In this document: positions 59,635-64,000 of the stretch, one piece after another
Position numbering within the stretch: position 1 is the first letter of the stretch
Layout: every line of letters begins with the position of its first letter
NCBI GenBank assembly: GCA_002154345.1
Contig: MUNB01000053.1
Span: 1 to 64,000 of the forward strand
Direction of reading: 5' to 3'
Length of the DNA stretch: 64,000 nt
Origin: Streptomyces griseus
Lineage (GTDB): Bacteria; Actinomycetota; Actinomycetes; Streptomycetales; Streptomycetaceae
Position numbers and translations under genes: made by a program
Notes under the pieces: generated by a model
Database searches by the model: none
Told to the model about the DNA's origin: nothing
The model's input: only the letters and a program-made list of their open reading frames with translations

Positions 59635-60102
59635 ATGAGCGGCGGACTGGCGCCCGTGGTCGAGGCGGGTCCGTACCGCCTGCGCAACGTCGGCAGCCGG
59701 CTGCTGCTGGAGGTGTACGGCGCGGCCAAGGGCAGCGGGGCCCGGGTCCAGCAGGGCCAGGACGACGGGACGGCCGCGCAGGTGTGGCGGCTGTCCCCGG
59801 TGCACGAGGGCGCGGCCCTCTTCCACCTGGTCAACGAGCACAGCGGGAAGCGGCTGGACGTGGCAGGCGCCGACACGTCGAACGGCACCCGTATCCAGCA
59901 GTGGAAGGCCAACAACTTCGGCGCCCAGGAGTGGCTGATCGAGCAGCATCCGGAGGCCCCCGGAACGGTGACGCTGGTGAGTTTCATCAGCGGTCTCGTC
60001 ATGGAGGTCGCGGACCGTTCCACCGAGGACGGCGGCTCGATTCAGCAGTGGGAGGACACCGACTCCCCCTTCCAGTGGTGGCGGTTGGAGCCGGTGAGGT
60101 AG
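59635..60102 (+). CDS. cytoplasmic ricin-type beta-trefoil protein
   Basis: 155 residues covering one trefoil: PYRLRNVGSRLLLEVYGAAKG, then FHLVNEHSGKRLDVAGADTSNGTRIQQW, and LVSFISGLVMEVADRSTEDGGSIQQWED, each ending in a QxW-type motif. There is no signal peptide or membrane helix, unlike the secreted lectin at 16932-17432. ATG at 59635 with GGGGAG 9 bases upstream. It is probably co-transcribed with the aldo/keto reductase. The ligand is unknown: perhaps an intracellular glycan or sugar nucleotide, or the protein leaves by another route. Confidence 0.88.
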   Translation: MSGGLAPVVEAGPYRLRNVGSRLLLEVYGAAKGSGARVQQGQDDGTAAQVWRLSPVHEGAALFHLVNEHSGKRLDVAGADTSNGTRIQQWKANNFGAQEWLIEQHPEAPGTVTLVSFISGLVMEVADRSTEDGGSIQQWEDTDSPFQWWRLEPVR

Positions 60103-60109
60103 CGCACCG

Positions 60110-60139
60110 GGGCCGCCGGCTCAGTCGGCGCGGCGGCCC
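60110..60139. terminator. possible bidirectional hairpin between lectin and methyltransferase
   Basis: GGGCCGCCG pairs with CGGCGGCCC (9 bp, 12-base loop) across the 18-bp convergent gap and the 3' end of the methyltransferase gene. Confidence 0.5.
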
Positions 60140-61008
60140 AGGTGCACCGTGCGGGCGGTAAGCAGGTGGACGTCGGGGCGGTGGTGCAGGCCTTCGGGGT
60201 CCTCGGGGTCCAGCAGCCGTTCCAGTACGGCGCTGTCCTCGGCCGTCAGCAGGTCGCCGAGCACGTCGCGCTCGCGGGTGATGCTCGCGACGACATGGTC
60301 GCGGGCGGCCGGGGAGAGCGGGGCGGGCAGGTCGAGGAGGAAGCTGCGGGTGCCCTGCGGGACGAGGCCGACCGCGGTGAAGAGAGCACTCCAGTCTTCG
60401 GTCTCCCGCTTGGCTCCCGGGAGTTCGGACCGCATGCGCTCGAAGCGCGTGGCGGCGGCCGCGGTCATCCGGGCCTCCAGACCGGGCTGTCCGATGCCGA
60501 TGTCGCGGGGCAGCCGCCGGGCGGGCAGGCCGCCCTCGACGAGCGCGACCGTGCCGCCGGGCCGCAGAAGCCCGGCGAATCCGGCCAGCGCGGCGCGCTG
60601 GTCGCCCAGATGGTGCAGGGAGTTGCCCGCCCAGATCAGATCGGCCTCGCCCAACCGGTCGAAATGATCGGGGAGTTCGGCCTCCAGGGTCCGGAAGCGG
60701 TCGATCACGCCGAGGCGTCGGGCCCGGTTCTTCGCCCGTTCCAGCAGAGCGGGCGTGGCGTCCACGGCCACCACCTCGGCCTCCGGGAAGACCTCGGCCA
60801 GCAGACAGGAGACGACACCGGGACCGCTGCCGACGTCCAGGACCCGGCGGACCTTCGGCGCGGTGGGCAGGCCGGCGATCCACCGGGCCGCATCCTCGTA
60901 CTGGGTACCGTTGAGTTCGGCTTCCCGCTCCAGCAGGGGACCCAGGACGTCCCAGTCGATGTCGGCGGGGTGCGCTTCGTGGTGGCCGTGACCGGCGTGG
61001 CTGCTCAT
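60121..61008 (-). CDS. class I SAM-dependent methyltransferase
   Basis: 295 residues. The N-terminus is His-rich (SSHAGHGHHEAHPADIDWD). The Rossmann methyltransferase core includes motif I VLDVGSGPGVVSCLLA, motif II EVVAVDATPALLERA, LIWAGNSLHHLGD and LLRPGGTVALVEGG. The substrate is unknown; the family (Methyltransf_12/25 type) covers small molecules. ATG at 61008 with GAGG about 8 bases upstream. It is divergent from a LysR regulator over 210 bp, which may control it. Confidence 0.93.
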   Translation of the reverse strand: MSSHAGHGHHEAHPADIDWDVLGPLLEREAELNGTQYEDAARWIAGLPTAPKVRRVLDVGSGPGVVSCLLAEVFPEAEVVAVDATPALLERAKNRARRLGVIDRFRTLEAELPDHFDRLGEADLIWAGNSLHHLGDQRAALAGFAGLLRPGGTVALVEGGLPARRLPRDIGIGQPGLEARMTAAAATRFERMRSELPGAKRETEDWSALFTAVGLVPQGTRSFLLDLPAPLSPAARDHVVASITRERDVLGDLLTAEDSAVLERLLDPEDPEGLHHRPDVHLLTARTVHLGRRAD

Positions 61009-61218
61009 GGGGTCAGCCTCCCCGGACGGGACGCACGCGGCAAGCTTCTTTGCCGGTCCGGCAAATCGAGGCGGCCGCCGCGGACGACGCCCCGCACGGC
61101 CGAACCGGAACGTTCTTCGCCGCGGTCGGCCCGGCGGAATACACCACCTGTACACCGACCGAACGGTAGGCGGAGCACACATATTGCCGGGGTGACTCCG
61201 GGCCCATAACTTTCCCTT

Positions 61219-62181
61219 ATGGAGCTGGAGTTGCGCCATCTACGTACGGTCCGTGCCATAGCCGACACCGGCAGCCTCACCAAGGCCGCCGCCACGCTGG
61301 GGCTTGCCCAGCCCGCTCTCAGCGCTCAGCTGCGGCGGATCGAGAAGGCCCTGGGCGGCGCTCTCTTCGACCGCGACCACACCGGGGCGCGGGCCACCCC
61401 GCTCGGCGAACTGGTGCTGGAGCGGGCCCGGGTGGTCCTGCCCGCGGTCAGCGAACTGCAGGCGGAGGCCGTGCGGTTCGCCAATGCCACGGGGTCGCTG
61501 GACCGGTTCCGGCTGGGCGGCACGCACGGTCCGCTGCTCGGCGGCCTGGTGGACCGGATGGCCGCCGCGCACCCGTCGGTGCCGGTGTCGACGTACACCT
61601 CGTGGTCGGTGGCCGAGATCGCCTCGCTGGTGATCGACGGGCGGCTGGACTTCGCACTGATCGGCACCTGCGGCGAGAGTCCGCCGCCGCTGGCGGACCG
61701 GCTGTCCTGGGAGGTCGTCGGGGTGGATCCGGTCTTCGTGATGCTGCCGGAGGATCACGCCCTGGCCGGCGAAGCGGAACTGGATCTGGCCGCGCTCGCG
61801 GACGAGTGCTGGGCGGACGTGCCGGGCGACGGCTGCTTCGCCGACTGTTTCACCGCGGCCTGTGCGCGGTCGGGCTTCACCCCGGTGTCGGTGTACGAGA
61901 CGGACACCTCGTCCGTCGTCCACCTGGTGCAGGTGGGGCGGGCGATCGGGCTGTGCCGGGCGACGTTCCCGCCGACGCCCGGGGTGGTGACCCGACCGCT
62001 CGCCGGTGCGCCGCTCAGCTGGCGTCATCTGGTGGGCTGGCACCCGCACTCCCCCGCCGCGGACGCCGTGGCGGGGACGGTGGCCGGGGCGACCCGCGCG
62101 GCGTACGCGGAGGCGGTGTCGCGCAGCCCGGTCTACGCGCAGTGGCTCGGCGCGAACCCGCGGTTCGGCACCGTGGCCTGA
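61219..62181 (+). CDS. LysR-family transcriptional regulator
   Basis: 320 residues. Helix-turn-helix at about 3-62 (LELRHLRTVRAIADTGSLTKAAATLGLAQPALSAQLRRIE), effector domain from about 95 (FRLGGTHGPLLGGLVDRM, LDFALIGTCGESPP, VHLVQVGRAIGLCRATF). ATG at 61219 without a Shine-Dalgarno sequence; CATAAC 8 bases upstream suggests a leaderless mRNA. It probably regulates the divergent methyltransferase gene. It converges on the pterin dehydratase gene with a 27-bp gap. Confidence 0.94.
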   Translation: MELELRHLRTVRAIADTGSLTKAAATLGLAQPALSAQLRRIEKALGGALFDRDHTGARATPLGELVLERARVVLPAVSELQAEAVRFANATGSLDRFRLGGTHGPLLGGLVDRMAAAHPSVPVSTYTSWSVAEIASLVIDGRLDFALIGTCGESPPPLADRLSWEVVGVDPVFVMLPEDHALAGEAELDLAALADECWADVPGDGCFADCFTAACARSGFTPVSVYETDTSSVVHLVQVGRAIGLCRATFPPTPGVVTRPLAGAPLSWRHLVGWHPHSPAADAVAGTVAGATRAAYAEAVSRSPVYAQWLGANPRFGTVA

Positions 62182-62208
62182 GCCGGAGCGGCCTCCCGGT
62201 GCGCCGGG

Positions 62209-62514
62209 CTATTCGGCTCCGTGGGCCGGGGCGGCGGACGCCACCCGGGCGGCGAGCGCGAGGTCCTTCTCGGTGACCGCGCCTCCCGCGTCGTGCGTGT
62301 GGACGGAGAGGGCCACCGTGTTGTATCCGAGGGTCAGGTCGGAGTGGTGGTTCAGCTCGTCCTGGATCCGCGCGATGTGGACCGTCAGCGCGGCGGCGGC
62401 GAAGTGGGAGGGCAGCCGGAAGGTCCGGGTGATCCGGTCCCCCTCCAGCGCCCAGCCGGGCAGGCTCTCCAGCCGGCGGTCGATCTCGGTCGGCGACAGC
62501 GGTTCGGCGCTCAT
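62209..62514 (-). CDS. 4a-hydroxytetrahydrobiopterin dehydratase (PCD/DCoH)
   Basis: 101 residues, full length for the family. Active-site histidines His56-His57 (LNHHSDLTLGYNTVAL) and His74 in HTHDAGGAVTEKD are present. It dehydrates pterin-4a-carbinolamine to recycle the cofactor of aromatic amino acid hydroxylases; no such hydroxylase is adjacent. ATG at 62514, divergent from the MmyB-type regulator. Confidence 0.95.
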   Translation of the reverse strand: MSAEPLSPTEIDRRLESLPGWALEGDRITRTFRLPSHFAAAALTVHIARIQDELNHHSDLTLGYNTVALSVHTHDAGGAVTEKDLALAARVASAAPAHGAE

Positions 62515-62619
62515 GGAACGGCTCCCGTGGGTCTCGGTTGCTCACGTCTCGGTGGGCCGGCGTACACGTCACAGCGGCCCGTACCGGCCCCGGCCCGCCG
62601 GTGACGTTACGGTCTTGGC

Positions 62620-63456
62620 ATGACGACTGTCTCGCCCGACACGGGAGTGGGGCCGCTGCTGCGCGACTGGCGCGAGCAGCGGCGCATCAGCCAGTTGGAG
62701 CTGGCCCTGCGCGCGGACTCCTCGGCCCGCCACATCTCCTTCATCGAGACGGGCCGCTCCCGGCCCAGCGAGGACATGGTCCTGCGGCTGGCCGAGCAGC
62801 TGGACGTCCCGGTCCGGGAGCGCAACGCGCTGCTCGTGGTCGCCGGTTACGCGCCCCGCTACGCGCAGACGCCGCTCGACGACCCCGCGATGGCCGCCCT
62901 GCGCGAAGGGCTCGACCGGCTGCTGGCGGCGTACGAGCCGTATCCGGCGCTCGTGGTGGACGGCGTCTACGGCGTGGTGGCGGCCAACCGGGGCATCGCG
63001 CTGCTGCTGGAAGGCGTGTCGGAGAAGCTGCTGGCCCCACCGGTGAACGCCATGCGGCTCACCCTCCACCCGGACGGGCTCGCCCCGCGCATCGTGAACC
63101 TCGCCGCGTGGCGGGCGGACCTGCTGGCGCAGATGGACCGGCAGATCGCCCTCGTACGCTCGCCCGAGCTGCGCGCGCTGTACGACGAGGTCGCCGCCTA
63201 TCCCGTACCCGCACGGGCGGACGCCACGGACGGAACGGACGGCATTGGGCCGGATCGGGGGCGGGAGCAGGAGCGGCCCGCCGCGTTCGCGCTGCCGATG
63301 CGGCTCGAACACGGGGGCCGGGTCCTGTCGTTCGTGTCGTCGATCGCGACGTTCAACACGCCCATGGACGTGACGGTGGCCGAGCTGGCCATCGAGACGT
63401 TCCTTCCCGCCGACCGCGGGACCGCCGCCTATCTGCACGCCCACGTACCGTCCTGA
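62620..63456 (+). CDS. XRE-type regulator with MmyB-like ligand-binding domain
   Basis: 278 residues. The HTH domain spans about 11-66 (LLRDWREQRRISQLELALRADSSARHISFIETGRSRPS), followed by the MmyB-like domain (YPALVVDGVYGVVAANRGIALLL, RLTLHPDGLAPRIVNLAAWRADLL, FVSSIATFNTPMDVTVAELAIETFLPAD), a PAS-like fold that binds fatty acids or other hydrophobic ligands. A variable Ala/Asp/Gly linker occupies about 203-222. Such regulators often control adjacent dehydrogenases; here the divergent pterin dehydratase is the only neighbour. ATG at 62620 with TACGGT 7 bases upstream suggests a leaderless mRNA. Confidence 0.93.
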   Translation: MTTVSPDTGVGPLLRDWREQRRISQLELALRADSSARHISFIETGRSRPSEDMVLRLAEQLDVPVRERNALLVVAGYAPRYAQTPLDDPAMAALREGLDRLLAAYEPYPALVVDGVYGVVAANRGIALLLEGVSEKLLAPPVNAMRLTLHPDGLAPRIVNLAAWRADLLAQMDRQIALVRSPELRALYDEVAAYPVPARADATDGTDGIGPDRGREQERPAAFALPMRLEHGGRVLSFVSSIATFNTPMDVTVAELAIETFLPADRGTAAYLHAHVPS

Positions 63457-63470
63457 CCCGGCCCCTTCCT

Positions 63471-63516
63471 GTCACCTCGGACGCGGGCCCGTCACCTCGG
63501 ACGCGGTTCTGTCAGC

Positions 63517-63530
<14 letters not shown>
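63471..63530. repeat. 20-bp tandem repeat, 3 copies, at convergent gene ends
   Basis: GTCACCTCGGACGCGGGCCC is followed by two copies with 4 and 3 changes. The array fills the gap after the MmyB-type regulator and continues into the last codons of the SecF-type gene. Confidence 0.85.

Positions 63531-64000
<470 letters not shown>

Overview
The window reads as the chromosome of a Streptomyces or a close relative. GC is very high throughout, many genes start with GTG and a few with TTG, several genes look leaderless, neighbouring genes are often joined by 4-bp ATGA/GTGA overlaps, and the content is typical of that group (CYP157/CYP154 pair, class F sortase, Tat-exported sugar enzymes, many ABC sugar importers). 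About 54 protein genes and one tRNA-Leu(GAG) can be supported. No rRNA, insertion sequence, phage module or CRISPR array was seen.

0-10.6 kb: the left edge holds the 5' part of a MoxR ATPase coupled to a VMAP protein with an N-terminal effector-associated domain. This is two thirds of a vWA-MoxR-VMAP conflict system whose third gene should lie outside the window. Next come an orphan CYP157-CYP154 pair (the CYP157 lacks ExxR), a divergent two-component system, an 8-copy 14-bp tandem array, a surface protein with a duplicated PRGGVAAG motif beside a lipoprotein-type class F sortase, and a secreted sphingomyelinase.

10.7-21.7 kb: a conflict-like accessory stretch. A predicted GT-B glycosyltransferase-like gene is cut by twelve perfect copies of a 7-bp repeat, and losing one copy would restore the reading frame. 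A convergent STAND/TPR gene has a separate one-base frameshift. N-formylglutamate amidohydrolase, a Tat esterase and a secreted ricin-type lectin follow. Then comes a three-gene operon (unknown ORF, MoxR ATPase, and a protein combining an HExxH peptidase-like half with a VWA-like half).

21.8-31.3 kb: a VOC protein and a divergent TetR; a ribose operon lacI-rbsA-rbsCB(fused)-rbsK-rbsD with two LacI operators 22 bp apart; tRNA-Leu with its terminator; and a DUF2254 membrane protein.

31.4-52.1 kb: a long minus-strand block. One tightly overlapping operon encodes inositol-phosphate synthase, EboC, a TIM-barrel isomerase, EboA, a TatD hydrolase, EboE, a nucleotide pyrophosphatase and a Tat-exported TIM-barrel protein (an ebo metabolite-traffic cluster). 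Beside it lies a 1,239-residue secreted propeller-PKD-CBM-ThuA-DUF1080 protein, and then a ROK-regulated sugar ABC importer with a Gfo/Idh dehydrogenase and a further TIM-barrel isomerase. Together these suggest uptake and oxidation-first cleavage of sugars or cyclitols.

52.2-64 kb: mostly housekeeping and peripheral metabolism (FabH, FdhD, a BASS transporter fused to a helix-hairpin-helix tail and divergent from a LysR, long-chain acyl-CoA synthetase, aldo/keto reductase, a cytoplasmic ricin-type lectin, methyltransferase, a second LysR, pterin dehydratase, an MmyB-type regulator) and the 3' end of a SecF-type gene at the right edge.

A recurring theme is short tandem repeats of different unit length (7, 10, 14, 15, 19 and 20 bp) inside and between genes. 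The clearest case is the 7-bp frame switch at 11128-11211.
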